Shown: positions 22,691 through 34,395 of the stretch, piece after piece
Layout of the letters: each line of letters begins with the position of its first letter
Position numbering within the stretch: the stretch's first letter is position 1
Source of the DNA: Epiperipatus broadwayi
Taxonomy: Eukaryota > Onychophora > Udeonychophora > Euonychophora > Peripatidae
Length of the DNA stretch: 64,000 bases
Reading direction: 5' to 3'
NCBI GenBank assembly: GCA_028023455.1
Contig: JAQFVV010012496.1
Span: forward strand, 2,294,001 to 2,358,000
The notes under the pieces: model-generated
The model's database searches: none
Told to the model about the DNA's origin: nothing
What the model saw: the letters and a program-made list of their open reading frames with translations, nothing else
Made by a program: the position numbers and the translations under genes

Positions 22691-24100
22691 CATCCAATTA
22701 TGAACTTTTGCTTGCGTTCAAAACATTGTGTTATTCATATTTCTAGCAATCGCTACTAATATGAAGACAAAAGAAATAATGTAACCTGTTTTACTTTGTT
22801 GAATGAAGTTCTTTGAAAGATAACTTTATCATTACAATATTAATTACACTTTTAAATACTGATCTGTAAAAAGAACTGACTGGCTAAATAATAATATAAT
22901 ATAAAATATATACTTTTACCTAAGTCTTCAGCAGATTCTATAGCAATCATCATCAATTTGTATCCACTACTTTGATTTACAATTGATAATTTAATTCTAT
23001 GATCTTTAAAAAAAAGTTGAACTTTTTAAGAAACAATCAGCTTTTTTTTTTGCAAAATGGCAGTCACTTTGTAAGATTGATGACATTTTAGGATAGTGAA
23101 TTCTTTAAAGCTACGTTATCTGAAGATAAAATAGTGAAATTCATGTAAAAACTGTTCAATACAATAGTTTATTCATTATGTAGTTTATAATATTGTATTC
23201 AGATTGAATTAAAATACAATTAATATACTTCATCTCATTTTTATCTCGTGTCTTTGCAAGACAATCGGTGCTTTTATTAAATGACATCCAAAATAAAGAA
23301 AACTTTCATTGTCAATAACACAAGCAAAAAAAAAAAAATAACTGAAAGCAGTCTTTGATCACTTATAGCAACAAAGTATATTAATATTAAATTTTAAAAT
23401 GTATACAATAGCTTAAATATATTCATCCAATCAATTTTATGGATTAAAATTCTTATGAGTTATTCTGCCTGTAGTAAAAAAATATGATCATTATAATTCT
23501 AAGCTATTCATATGATCAAAGATTACTAAATGTAAATTAAAAATGTTTATTTGTTCAATTTTATACCAATAATCTTTTAATTTATTTGTGACATAATGGT
23601 CGCTAATATCAATCATTATTATATCATATAATTGTACATTATATTTCCTTATCTAATTTTGATTGTGCTGATATAAAATAAATTTGAAAAAGTTTTTTTT
23701 TTTTTAAATTAACAGTGCTGAAAAAAAAAAAAATCAAAATTTTATTGATATTACAAAAATAAAAAACTGATAATACAACATAAAGTGCACCAAAAATAAA
23801 TTTTATCATGTACATTGTGTTCATATTTTTTACAAATTTTAAATGTATATTGTAATTATTTACTTTTATTATTTTTCTGCAGACTTTATTTTAATGTAAT
23901 AAATCTTCAGTAACTTCTCTTCCTCTTTCCTTCTTTATTTTCGCTTTTCTAATATGTAACATATAAGAACCACATTCCACTCTTTTTTTAGGAACAGTCG
24001 AAACTGTAATATTAATAAATCATGACTACGGGAAATATTCTCTGGCTATATAAGAAGCAAAATAGCATACCATCAATGACAAAGTTATAATTTTTTTTTT
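22691..24100. other. AT-rich non-coding stretch
   Basis: No gene or repeat recognised; homopolymer-rich. Confidence 0.55.
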
Positions 24101-24115
24101 AATTCATCATCATCA

Positions 24116-24778
24116 TCAACCATTATCAATCCGCTGCAGGATGTAGGTCTCTCCAAGTTCAATCAATCTTTTCCTATCTTTAGCTTCCCTTCTCCACATC
24201 ACCCCTGCACACTTTCTTATTTCATCCACCCATCTCACATGTGGTCGCTTTTTGGGTCTTTTACAATCTCTTGGAATCCAGTTTAAAATTTCAATTGTCC
24301 ATCTGCTATCATCTCTTCTAACAAAATGTCCAGCCCAACTCCAGTCTTTTAATTTTTTCAATAAGTTCTCTTACCCATACATTGCGTTTTCGATCCCTTC
24401 TTGTTATTCCAACATGCATCTCTCCATATTTCTTTAAGTGGTCTGAAGTCTCTGTATTGCTCTTCTATTAAGTGTCCAAGTCTCAGATCCATAAGTAAGA
24501 ACTGGCAAAACACATTTATTAAAAACCTTCCTTTTCAATCACATAGGCATATTTCCTTTTAGTATCAAGTTATTTCTACCAAAAGCACTCCAACCAAGTT
24601 TAATTCTATGATTAATTTCATCCATTATATTTCCATCTGTATTAATAATCTGACCAAGGTATTTGTAACTATTAACTTCTTCTAACTCATCATAATCAAT
24701 CTTTATTTTCATATTTTGAGAAAATCTATTAAACATTACTTTAGACTTTTTAACATTTATCTTTAGTCCTACTTTCAT
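24116..24778 (-). pseudogene. LINE C-terminal region
   Basis: The frame reads VNSYKYLGQIINTDGNIMDE and NHRIKLGWSAFGRN, and stops at 24541 where the 6.3 kb copy has Cys (TGT to TGA). It resumes as VLTYGSETWTLN-like sequence and, in another frame (24361-24116), DWSWAGHFVRRDDSRWT ... ILNWIPRD ... RPHVRWVDEIRK, ending LGETYILQRIDNG and stop. That ending is the usual C terminus of this LINE group. The 3' tail begins directly after it. Confidence 0.85.
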
Positions 24779-26024
24779 CTGATAACTCCTGCAACATTTC
24801 CTGTAGCTCTAAAGCATTATTTGCAAAAACATCTACATCATTTGCAAAATCTAAATGACTTAAATAATCTCCATTTACTTTCACTCCTTTAGCTTCCCAT
24901 TTTAATCCACAAAATATTTCTTGCAGCACTGTTGTAAAGTTTTGGAGATATGGAGTCACCCTGTCTTACATCCTTTTCAATGTTAATTTTACAACTATCA
25001 TTATGTAATCTAATTGTTGCTGTTGCATTTTTATAAATATTCTTCAAAATATGACAATATCCTGGATCGACACCTTGATGATCCAATGCTTTAATCACTG
25101 AAGAAATGTTTATAGAATCAAATGCCTTTTCATAGTCTACAAATCCTAAGCATAATGGCAACTCATATTCATTTTTCCTTTCTATAATTTCTCTCAATAC
25201 CTGGATATGATCTACTATACTAAAACCACTTTTAAATCCAGCTTGTTCTCTTGGTTTGTGGAAATCCAGTGTTTTCTGTAGATGAGTTGTAATTATCTTA
25301 GTAAAAATTTTGTATAAAATTGATAAAAGACTGATAGGTCTGTAATTTCTAATGTCTTCTTTATCCCCTTTTTTAAATATTAATATTAATACTGCATTTT
25401 TCCAATCATCTGGTACATCTTTATCATTTAGACATTTTGTATATACCTTTGCTAAAAAAAATTCTATTTCTTCACCTGCTTCTTTTAATATATCAATTAC
25501 AATTCCATCATTACCTGGAGCCTTCCCCTTCTTTATAAATTTAATTGCATGTCTCACTTTCTCATTCAAAATTCTGGGCAATTCGGAAGATATATGTATA
25601 GGAGGCACTTGTTCTTTATTACTATATAGTTCTTGATAGAAGTCTTCTACACATTTTATGATGTCATCTCTCTTTTTAGTAATAATGCCATCTTTTTTTA
25701 TTATTGCAGATATAAATTTCCTACCAATACCAAAATGTTGTTTTACACTCTTTAGACTTTTATTCTCATCTACAGCTTTCTTTGCTAGTTCACAGTTATA
25801 TTTTGTTATATCATTTTGAACCCCTTTCCGCACCATTTTACAAATTCGAGATATTCAATCTTTTTTAATGCATCATTGTTATATATCCTCATATTCCTTC
25901 TTTTCTTCATAAATTCTCTAGTCTCAGTAGAAATTTTATTGGTCAATTGCTGTTTTTTTCTACCAGCTATCTCTGTTGCAGTTTTTAAAAGTGTATCGCT
26001 TATTTTCCTATTAATGTCATTCAA
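24750..26024 (-). pseudogene. LINE linker and reverse transcriptase
   Basis: The linker frame 26024-25806 shifts into the main frame 25836-24889 (about 315 residues), which carries the RT motifs: WKNAVLILIFKKGDKEDIR, NYRPISLL, EQAGFKSG, LCLGFVDYEKAFDS and RQGDSISPKL. A further shift at about 24930 leads to LSHLDFANDVDVF, where the catalytic YADD/FADD box reads FAND, so the first catalytic Asp is replaced by Asn. The older, truncated copy at 4.7 kb still has FADD. Active relatives synthesise cDNA at the nicked target. Confidence 0.88.
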
Positions 26025-26116
26025 ATCTGAATCATGTTCAAAATCCTACTAATACTTGAAACCGATTTGTAAGTTCTAATTTAAATTCCTTAGAATGTTT
26101 CTGAAGATTAGGAATA

Positions 26117-27014
26117 TCAACTGTAAATATTGTTTTTCTTAATAATTTTTGTCTCTATTTTTACATTAACATGTATCTTACATCTTACTAATCGATGATC
26201 ACTTCCTGTGTTAAATTTATTAAGAACATTACAATCGTGAAATATGTATTTTCGGTTAGTTAAAATATAATCCAATTCTGCCATATCTTCATTTGGATGC
26301 TTCCATGTCCATTTCCTTTTAACATTTTTCTCAAAAAAAGAATTCATAATATAGTTTTTCTTTTTCTGCAAACTCCACAAGTCTATGTCCTCTCTCATTT
26401 CTATTACCATAACCAAAATTACCTACAACATTTTCATCTTTCATTTGTTTACCAATTCTAGCATTAAAGTCTCCCATAATAATTTTAAAATGTTGTTTAC
26501 TCTGATCCATATAAAAATCTTCTATAACTTCATCACTATGAGAACTTGTTGGGGCATAAACCTGAATTATCTGCATTTGGTATCTGCTATTATGTTGTAA
26601 AACTAATCTTGCCACTCTGTCTGATACACCACCAATCTCCACAATGTTATTCTTCCATTTTTTATCTATAATGAATCCTACTCCACTTGTATTTCCAATA
26701 TTTGTGCCTTTATAGTAGAGTATATGTCCACTTTTTAAATCAATTGTTTCTTCACCTTTTCTTCTAACTTCACAAAGTCCAATAATGTCCCATTTAATAT
26801 AAGACAGTTCTTCTTCTAACTCTTGCAATCTTCCTTCACTTGAAAGTGATCTGCAGTTGTAAGTACCTAAATAAAAAGTCGTCATCAAATGGCAGCCTGA
26901 GTCCGCAATCAGGGGATTCTTAGCACCCTCCGCCTTCGGCCCCCAACCACTGCCTTGGTTGGGGACTTTACAGTCTCCTGGGAATAAGGGCCATGATTTA
27001 TTTTTGTCTGTCAT
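26117..27014 (-). pseudogene. LINE AP-like endonuclease domain
   Basis: The first frame (27014-26331) starts MTDKNKSWPLFPG and shows the apurinic-endonuclease motifs: YNCRSLSSEG, the metal-binding Glu in GLCEVRRKG, QIIQVYAPT and IIMGDFNARIG. After KEKL (about 26350) the frame shifts into 26416-26117, which continues with NSFFEKNVKRKW, DYILTNRKY and SDHRLVRC, supplying the catalytic SDH. The two frames overlap around a run of T's, suggesting a one-base slip. It nicks target DNA for target-primed reverse transcription in active relatives. Confidence 0.85.
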
Positions 27015-27478
27015 GATTGTATATATTGAAAAAATATTCTTAAACTCGGAGGCAAAAAGCCAATAAACTCACCACGCTGGCCAATGCGTGTTGGTGAGCA
27101 GCTCATCCATGTTCGTATACTATATGAATAATCACATAGTAATAACAGCTGCAACGACAAGAATGTATGGAGTGGACATTAGGAATTTGCCTGGCTCGGT
27201 TCCTTTAAGACCTCCAAGAGGAATCAAATGGTCTCTTTTCAGTTAATAGCAAACTCCTTTCTGCAGCCTTTTTTAATTATAGCCACTGAAATGTTTTATA
27301 CATGATATTTAACCACAGGTTAAAACATTTTTAAATAATATGCTAATAAATATTTGTTCATTAATTAACAGTTTTTTAATTCCAGCTTTATTTCTTTAGT
27401 ATTTTTTATATATTTTGAATTTAAGGTAACGAATTAAATTTTTCCTCATAGAAACTCGCTGCAATTGTTTCTTCTTTA

Positions 27479-28145
27479 GGCAAGATTTTTGATGTCTAAG
27501 GCATTTTGGAGAACCAATTGAGCTCACTGTTCAGGGCAAAGGTGTATATAGTTTTGCATATAATTAAATACTGCCTACAGCTATACTAGTATTAATAAAT
27601 AAAATAGAAAATCATATAATACTACTATTTTAGCCAAAAAATTTTTTTACTAAAATTATTCCACAACCATGGTTTCATCTATTAACAAATACTTTTTCAA
27701 AATACATACAATAGCCTTCCCATCATTCACTTCAAAAACCAATTTCATTTAACATCAAGGGATGTCTTCATAAGATTGTTGAATATCACTTTACATCTAT
27801 TTGTTAAAGGATGAAACCATAGTTAGGGAAAAATTTTAGTAAAAAAAAATTTTGTCTAGTATTGCGATGCTTTATGGTTTTCTATTTTATTTATCATTAC
27901 TAATATAGTAGTCGTCAGTAATTAATTGTTTAGTTTTTAGGCAAGATTTTTGATTTAGAAGGCACTTTGGAGAATCAATTGACCTCCCTGTTCAGGGGCA
28001 ATGACGCATATAGTTTTGCATGCAATTAAATATTGCCTACCACTATACTAGTAATTATAAATAAAATAGAAAATCATATAACACTACAGTACTAACCAAA
28101 AAAAAAATTGATCTAAAATTCTTCCACAACCATGGTTTCAAGTGA
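27479..28145. repeat. Direct repeat with an inverted copy between
   Basis: GGCAAGATTTTTGAT-to-GGTTTCA occurs at 27479-27690 and again at 27939-28140 (about 80% alike by eye). Between them, 27798-27905 is the inverse of the second half of the unit: TTTGTTAAAGGATGAAACCA mirrors TGGTTTCATCTATTAACAAA at 27670. This is a compound foldback of an unclassified repeat; no coding sequence. Confidence 0.75.
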
Positions 28146-28499
28146 AACCCAACTTCCCTAAACATTAAAGGATGTCATGAGATTGATTGCCTCAGATTCA
28201 ATCTTATAGACATCCTAAAGGAAGTTGGTTTTTGAAATGAATGATGGAGAATGTTATTTTGTTTTGTATATTATTGAATTTCACTGGAACTCTGTTGAAT
28301 CCTGTTAAGGGTATGAAGGATTCAGATTTTCATACAAAAATAATCTTAAGTAATATTTCTACCTCACTCATTTCGTAATTTTATGTAAAATAATCAGAAT
28401 CTGCAGCCTTTATATTTTCAAAATTAGTTTAATTTCACCAAGCTGGATATCTTGGTCCAAATCTAAATGAATGCATGAAACAACTATACCATTAAAAAT

Positions 28500-29700
28500 C
28501 AGCAAATTATCACTTCATTTTTCAAAAGATGATGAAAATACTTCACATATCGTTATAGAGTAGATTATCATCTGATGTTCAATATCATGAATTACATTCA
28601 AAGCACAAAAAAAATTCAAAGTGACCTCAATTAACAAATAACCATATCTCCTTTGCAATTTTAATCCGTCAATCATTTTTAATCTTTCTTGTTCAAATTT
28701 TGACTTTAAAGCTATATTAATTACAAAGCTCCACATTCAGTTTATTATTCTCCCGAATAGAAACTGTCATTTGTTGCCTGTTAAATCATTAATACTATCC
28801 ATTTTCATTCTTTTTAATCCAAAAATAATTTACTTGTATTTTAATCCCATACCTCAGTAACATTAAATTCTGCAAGTCCAAATTAGCAACTTTAGTATTT
28901 AATAGGTACTTAAATTTGTCACAAAGAATAGTTTCTGCTAAGGAATAAACATTTAATTAGTTGTTATTTGAATATGATAGCAGATCTACGCTTTACCGCT
29001 ATCATCATTTTAACTTTGAAGCTGATCTATGATCTACCCAACAATAAACTTCGCTAGTATTCTGACTCTTGACTATAACGTAATAAATTAAATATGATTA
29101 TTTTGGGTATGGATGCATAAGAGATTTTTTTCTGCCTAAACAAACTTTGTGATAGTTAATTAATGTTACCCAAAAATTCACTAGCAGGATTTACAGCACC
29201 GATATTGTTATTTCCAACAATCTTTGGTCCAAGTTGCCCATTTATACCAACATGTGCATTAAAATTTCTCCAAAAAAGAAAGTTTGATCTTTTAATGGGG
29301 ATGCAATAAAGCTATGCAACAAAAACTAAATGTTTCTTTTTCTCTGAATTTTTGAATATAATATTGGAGTATAAATAACAGTGAGCCAATCAAGTTTAAA
29401 CACTATTCGTCTTTCATTGGTAAATGAAAAAATTCTCAGAAAAAAAATATTAAAACTTTCAGTTAATCTAACATTATGCAGTCCTTTCATTGATTAATGT
29501 ACTCTTTCAAAAAAATTTGGAGCCATCTATCTGCTCACCTCTTGAAGACAATTTTCCACTACGAGTAGCTATATCATCAATCTTAAATCTTGACGAGACA
29601 TTACTTACCAATGCTGACTTCATTCAATTCTTGAAGAGTTGTATCAAGTAAGAGTTCATACTTTCTGTGCAATTATATCATCTAAAAAATTAGGATTATA
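28500..29700 (-). pseudogene. Very old LINE endonuclease region
   Basis: Heavily decayed. In shifting minus-strand frames one can follow the endonuclease of a second LINE family: LLLDTTLQELNE (about 29650), FKIDDIATRSGKLSSRGEQ (about 29590, matching the family pattern IDIAALSETR), NFNAHVGINGQLGPKIVG (about 29260, from GDFNARVG), LMHPYPK-SYLIYYVIVK (29110) and CWVDHRS (29030, the catalytic TDHR box). The frame at 28736-28515 (KSKFEQERLKMIDGLK) fits the following linker. Stops and frameshifts are everywhere. It differs from the 24-27 kb LINE. Confidence 0.55.
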
Positions 29701-30505
29701 CTAATACTTAAATTTTCCACCACATTCTGCTTGACCATTACTATTGATAAGATGATAATCTCTACCACTTTAATAAATAATTCATCAAGCACTATTAACC
29801 TAGCCAGCATGTGAAAAGAAAATTTTTAGACCTTTATTTCTGTAATGAGATAGCTCTAAAAGTGGCTGCCAAGCTGAAATGCTCATTTTCAAATCCAGAT
29901 CTAATCTTGCCTCACTAGTGATTGCACCGTCTTGAGAAAAGATAATAAATAATGACTGCCAGTTTTTTAAACCTGCTGCAATCAATCCTTTCTTAATTCT
30001 CGAAGGTTTGTGTCTAAATAATTTTTTTAAAAAAATGAAAGGAATTAGAATTGCTATGGGTGTAATTTAAAGACTGGAAGTACGATTACGCAAACAGGCA
30101 AAAGCAATCTCATTATCATAGTTAGCATAGAGATATTACTGATGACAGGACAGGATTATATCCATAAACTCTATTCTAACTTGAATAAGTGAAGACAAAA
30201 AAAAAAGGTGGTGGCAGAAAAAAACTATGGACACAGGACCCAGTCTATGATAAATCAACAAGTATGAATAATTAATTGATGTCACTGTTAATAAAATATT
30301 ATAGCAAATTAAATTTTGGCACATCATGTAAAATAGTAATATTTTGTGGGTTCGATGCTTTAAGCATTTTTGAATAAAAAGTTAATTCATCTAACAAATT
30401 TCACTTACAGTGAAAATCCCTATTTTGCCATTAGCATCTATTCAGAATATACTTCCATGTGTGTATTTGTAATTAAGAGCAGCACCTAATAAATTTATGT
30501 GTAGC
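29701..30505. other. Unassigned stretch
   Basis: A minus-strand frame at 29985-29800 (AAGLKNWQSLFIIFSQDG, SAWQPLLELSHYRNKG) looks less AT-driven than most short frames here and could be an extension of the neighbouring old LINE. I do not recognise it. Otherwise nothing. Confidence 0.35.
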
Positions 30506-30906
30506 TTCATCACATTTCACATGATTACCATTTCTTACGCTTGCTTGTAACTGTTATTAAAACAGGCAAAACTCACTATACGTATTGCCATGTATGACTA
30601 TATAAGCTAAAAGCTTGGATTGAAAATATTAAGATGTTTTCAATTTAAGACTCATGGTTGTGTAGTTAAGTAGCGATAAAAGGCGGCTGCTGGAGGATTG
30701 CATTAGATCTAAGATCTAGGTGCAATGCTCTCAGATTCAAGGCTTCTCACTGATGAAGGTTACAAGCCAGAAACTAGTCTAGAGATATTGGATGAATAGG
30801 CATTAGATGGGGATTTTATGCACAAGCCTTCTGGCATCCACTGATTACTCTAGCTTGCTGTGAGTGGCAATATGTATAGTGAGTTTTGCCTGTTTCATCA
30901 CACTTC
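30506..30906 (+). mobile_element. Hammerhead retrozyme-like element E with target-site duplication
   Basis: The 13-bp duplication is TTCATCACATTTC (30506-30518) and TTCATCACACTTC (30894-30906), one mismatch. The insert begins with an inverted piece (about 30519-30590, the reverse complement of GTTTTGCCTGTTTTAATAAC plus following unit sequence). A plus-orientation unit from TATGACTATATAAGC to the usual end GTTTTGCCTGT follows. It includes one ribozyme. Confidence 0.83.
30730..30797 (+). ncRNA. Hammerhead ribozyme, decayed stems (copy E)
   Basis: The core CTGATGA, GAAA, ACTAGT and GTC are intact. Stem II has GGT in place of GGC, and stem I has two broken pairs (TTCTCA with TAGAGA). Probably weak. 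Confidence 0.6.
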
Positions 30907-33900
30907 CTCATAGTGTTTGATGTCTATCTGTCTTACATAAAAAGGATTTGGTTAATATCTGGATTATGTTCTACAATATTTGGAAAAAAACTGAAAATTT
31001 ATTAAATTTCAATCTGTTATGTGTTTATTATATTCGATTATTTGTTTATTAATGATTAAAAAGTATACAAATTTATAATTCTCATTTAAACAAACGAAAA
31101 AAATTATCAGAGGCCTTCCGTATATACTTCTGATATTGTATATTTAAAAAACGCAAATTAAATTCCTACATATCCAAAATAAATTTATGTTTGTTTTGTG
31201 ATAAATCAATGACTGTATATATCATCTTTCACACTTTCAAGTAAAATAATTCTTATCAACCTTACATAAATAAGACTCTACTAGTTTTTTAATGTGGTTA
31301 ATGATACTTGGGAAAAAGAGTGTAGCAGATGAAATGGTTTTGTGAAATTGTCTGTAATATTGTTGGACTACTTTTTGTTTCAGTGTCGTATGATTATGCA
31401 ACATTTACCAACTTTTAATTTCATATTTAGCTAATAGAAAACTTCAGTGCATTATCCATATAAATTATATTCAAAGGCATGTCAAACTCAGTTGCAATGT
31501 GGGATTACTTAAAAAATTATAAACAAATATTCATGCTGCAAAATAAAACAGTTGGATATTTTTAGAAATAAATGGAAATAAACAAATTTTTTCACAGACG
31601 ATTTATGTATCAGAAAAAATTAGTTAAGATTTAATGTTCACACTGAAGAGATAAATAGAGGTGTAAACCGTAAGTATATTGTTTTATCTTACTTTGTTTA
31701 ATAGACTTAAAAGAATGTTGGTTTGATGATAATAAAATTAGTATCAAGAGATACATTATGGACACAGCGTGATGTGTAGAATTGATAGAATTGCACAACA
31801 ACTAGGATGAAAATAATTGTAAATAAAAGTAAAACAATGAACGCACATGATGAAATGAAAACATCAAGTAAAAATTAAAGAAGATTAAATATTTTGATAT
31901 CCGGATAATTGATGGTGGAAGTAATGATGAAAAACGTAAGAGCAAATTGCAATTTCTTAAAATAGACATTTTATAAATTATTTCCAGATTCACTCGAATT
32001 AGATTTAAGAGATTTACTAGAAATTTGCTTTGGATCGTAATTTTATAAAATGAAGCAGAGATATTAACTAGTAAAACTGAAAAGATTATAACTTCAGAGA
32101 TTTGGAGTAGAATGAAAGGAATACTTTGGTAAGGTTAGCAATGTAGAAGTCTTGAATAAACCATTTAGTGACGAATTTACAGAATATTAAACATATACTT
32201 TAAGAGCTGAGAATTATAAAAAATGTTATGATTGTGAAAGACTAATCATAAAAGTCAGGAACAGTAAAAAAAATTGATAATCTTAAAAAGAAAGCGAGTA
32301 TTCAAAAAGTAGAAGTGTATTTTATGTACAAGAAGTCTTTTGGTATATGATTAGTGGTGGAAATTAAGAAAAATAATAAATCTCGGAACACACAACTATT
32401 GTAAATAACTATGTCACTCAGTTAGTTATTCAAATAATTTACCCATGCTCTTAAATTATTTATAAAGACACCAAAAACCATTCTATAATAAAATTTATTC
32501 CATATAACAAGAAATATTCCTTCATTCATCGTAAATCAAAAAAATCATAAAAAATAAACAATTATAATGGTTTCCATCCCCCCACCCCCAAAATAATTTC
32601 TTACTATAGATCAAAATATACAAAAAACTTTGAAAATCATATTTAATAAAGAATTTAAATTGAGAATCGGGGATAATTAATGATGCAAAATAATGTAGCG
32701 TATAAATGTTTTGTTTATTAAAAAAACAAATGCAAAAATTAAGTTAATATAATGTATATTTTCTATTTTCGGCAATTTTATGTGCCCAATTTTTTTTTTG
32801 TTTGTAATTTTGTAATGAGTAAAACTAAACTGTAATATTGTCATATAATGTTGAAATTGCTCAAAATGAGTCTGCAATATATTAATTTTAAAAAAATGTA
32901 ACATAGATGCAAATAAAGGCAATGTACTTTAGCAAACATTTTCTACATTTTCTAACTATTTTTGATGTATTTTAAGTATTTTTACGTAAAAGGTTTTTTT
33001 TTTTTTTTTTGCTCTAAACTGAAATGTTGGTGCACAGTATTAAATGATCAATATTTTTTTAAATTTATATTAATTAATTTTTTTTTTTTTTTTGGTGAAA
33101 ATGTTTACATATTCAACTGAAAGTATGTTGTCTAGATGACAATGCAATTCTATTGTTTTGAAGATATTAAATAAAAATTAAATAAATAAAATGTATTTCG
33201 GATAATGTAATGTAGGCATTTCCAAATTAATTTTTGATGAATTTACTAACTATAGCTAATGATCTAAAAAAAATTTATTTTTTAATAAATTAAACTTTTT
33301 TTTATGATGTGAATCTGGTCATTTTATTACAAGAGTAAGACATTGCTCTCAGTAACTTTACCATCCTGATATGAATTTTAAAATGATTATCAAAATAGCA
33401 AATACTCATCAATTTATATATATCTTCAAATAAAAGTTAACTGAAAATGTATATATAATGTTTTTATTATATTACAATAATAATAATATTAATATAAGCT
33501 AAAAGTAAAAATTTACCAAAATAAAATTAGCTATGCAATATATTAACAGATTTCATTGCTTTTGCTAGAATTTTGACAATATAGATCTACATATTTTTCA
33601 ATTTCAGGTATGAATTGTTAAATTGTCAAACAATTTTTACTAATTGCAAAATTTGTTTGACAGTACATCTTATGTAATTTATTACTTATTTCTTTTCCTA
33701 AATGGAAATATTTGCAAACTATATTCTATTAAATACAGTAGCACTTTTATCATCTAGTTTTAGATTTCTTTAAATTTTCTGTTTTTTTTAAAAAAAAAAC
33801 ATGTTAACGATATTTCATTTATAAAAATCATAGTGCAATTAGATCTGTTTAAGATGAAATTCAAAATAATGAGTGAAAAAAATTGATATAAATTAAGTAG

Positions 33901-34034
33901 CCATTATATAAAAAATCATTTTGACAATTTATAAACACTTCAAAATTTTATAAATCACAATTCTTTGGTTAGATAGGAATCGAAATGTGTGATATCTAAT
34001 TTCAAAGTTCAAGTTCCATTTTAAAGGATTAAAT
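30907..34034. other. AT-rich non-coding stretch
   Basis: About 3.1 kb of homopolymer-rich sequence with a C-rich patch at 32579-32588. No gene seen. Confidence 0.55.
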
Positions 34035-34395
34035 ATATTTACTAAGGCAATAAACCCAAAGAATGTGCACCTGAAAATGCGACGGTAGGGACCTCTACAG
34101 GTCTTAACCACAAGTTTACGCTTTGGAAGAAAAGAGGGGAACCCTTCTTTACAACCTACTTAAAGTCTATATAAATAGGTGAAGCTGAAGCGGTTAGATC
34201 CGAGAGCTTGAAGCTATTCAATACTTCACTGATTAAGTCCACAATTCCTATTATGCATTGATACTCGCGAAATCTTTCGATTTACGAGTCAATGGAAAGA
34301 TCTTATAATTAGAAATCTATTACGATAATTTAAAGTTGTAATTATAAATTCATTTAACGCACATTGATTATGTAAGTAATATTTACTAAGGCAAT
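34035..34395 (+). mobile_element. 345-bp-period small element, copy 1
   Basis: One unit of a repeat shared with 53.2-53.7 kb. Landmarks are TAGGGACCTCTACAGG (34087), GGTGAAGCTGAAGCGGTT (34180) and CGCACATTGATTATGTAAGT (34359). ATATTTACTAAGGCAAT is present at both ends (34035 and 34379), so the copy holds just over one 344-bp unit. ATTAAATAT on both sides may be a 9-bp remnant of a target-site duplication. No reading frame, and no ribozyme core that I can find on either strand. Confidence 0.7.

Larger units (their letters stand above)
24105..27275 (-). mobile_element. RTE-like LINE, near full length but inactive
   Basis: A 3.2-kb non-LTR retrotransposon. Order on the minus strand: 5' UTR (about 27275-27015, with ATTGGCCAGCGTGGTGAG, a word common at the 5' end of such LINEs), AP-type endonuclease, linker, reverse transcriptase, C-terminal region, and a 3' tail of TGATGATGATGATGAA. 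A short microsatellite tail instead of poly-A is typical of the RTE clade, and proteins of this type are often annotated 'craniofacial development protein 2-like' or endonuclease-reverse transcriptase. At least four frameshifts and several stops disable it. Clade assignment is from recalled motifs and moderately sure. Confidence 0.85.

Noticed and set aside
34035-34395. Hammerhead or twister ribozyme in the 345-bp family
   Set aside because: Candidates such as CTGAGGC and CTGATTA miss invariant core bases, and no GAAA sits at the right place. Left as structure unknown.
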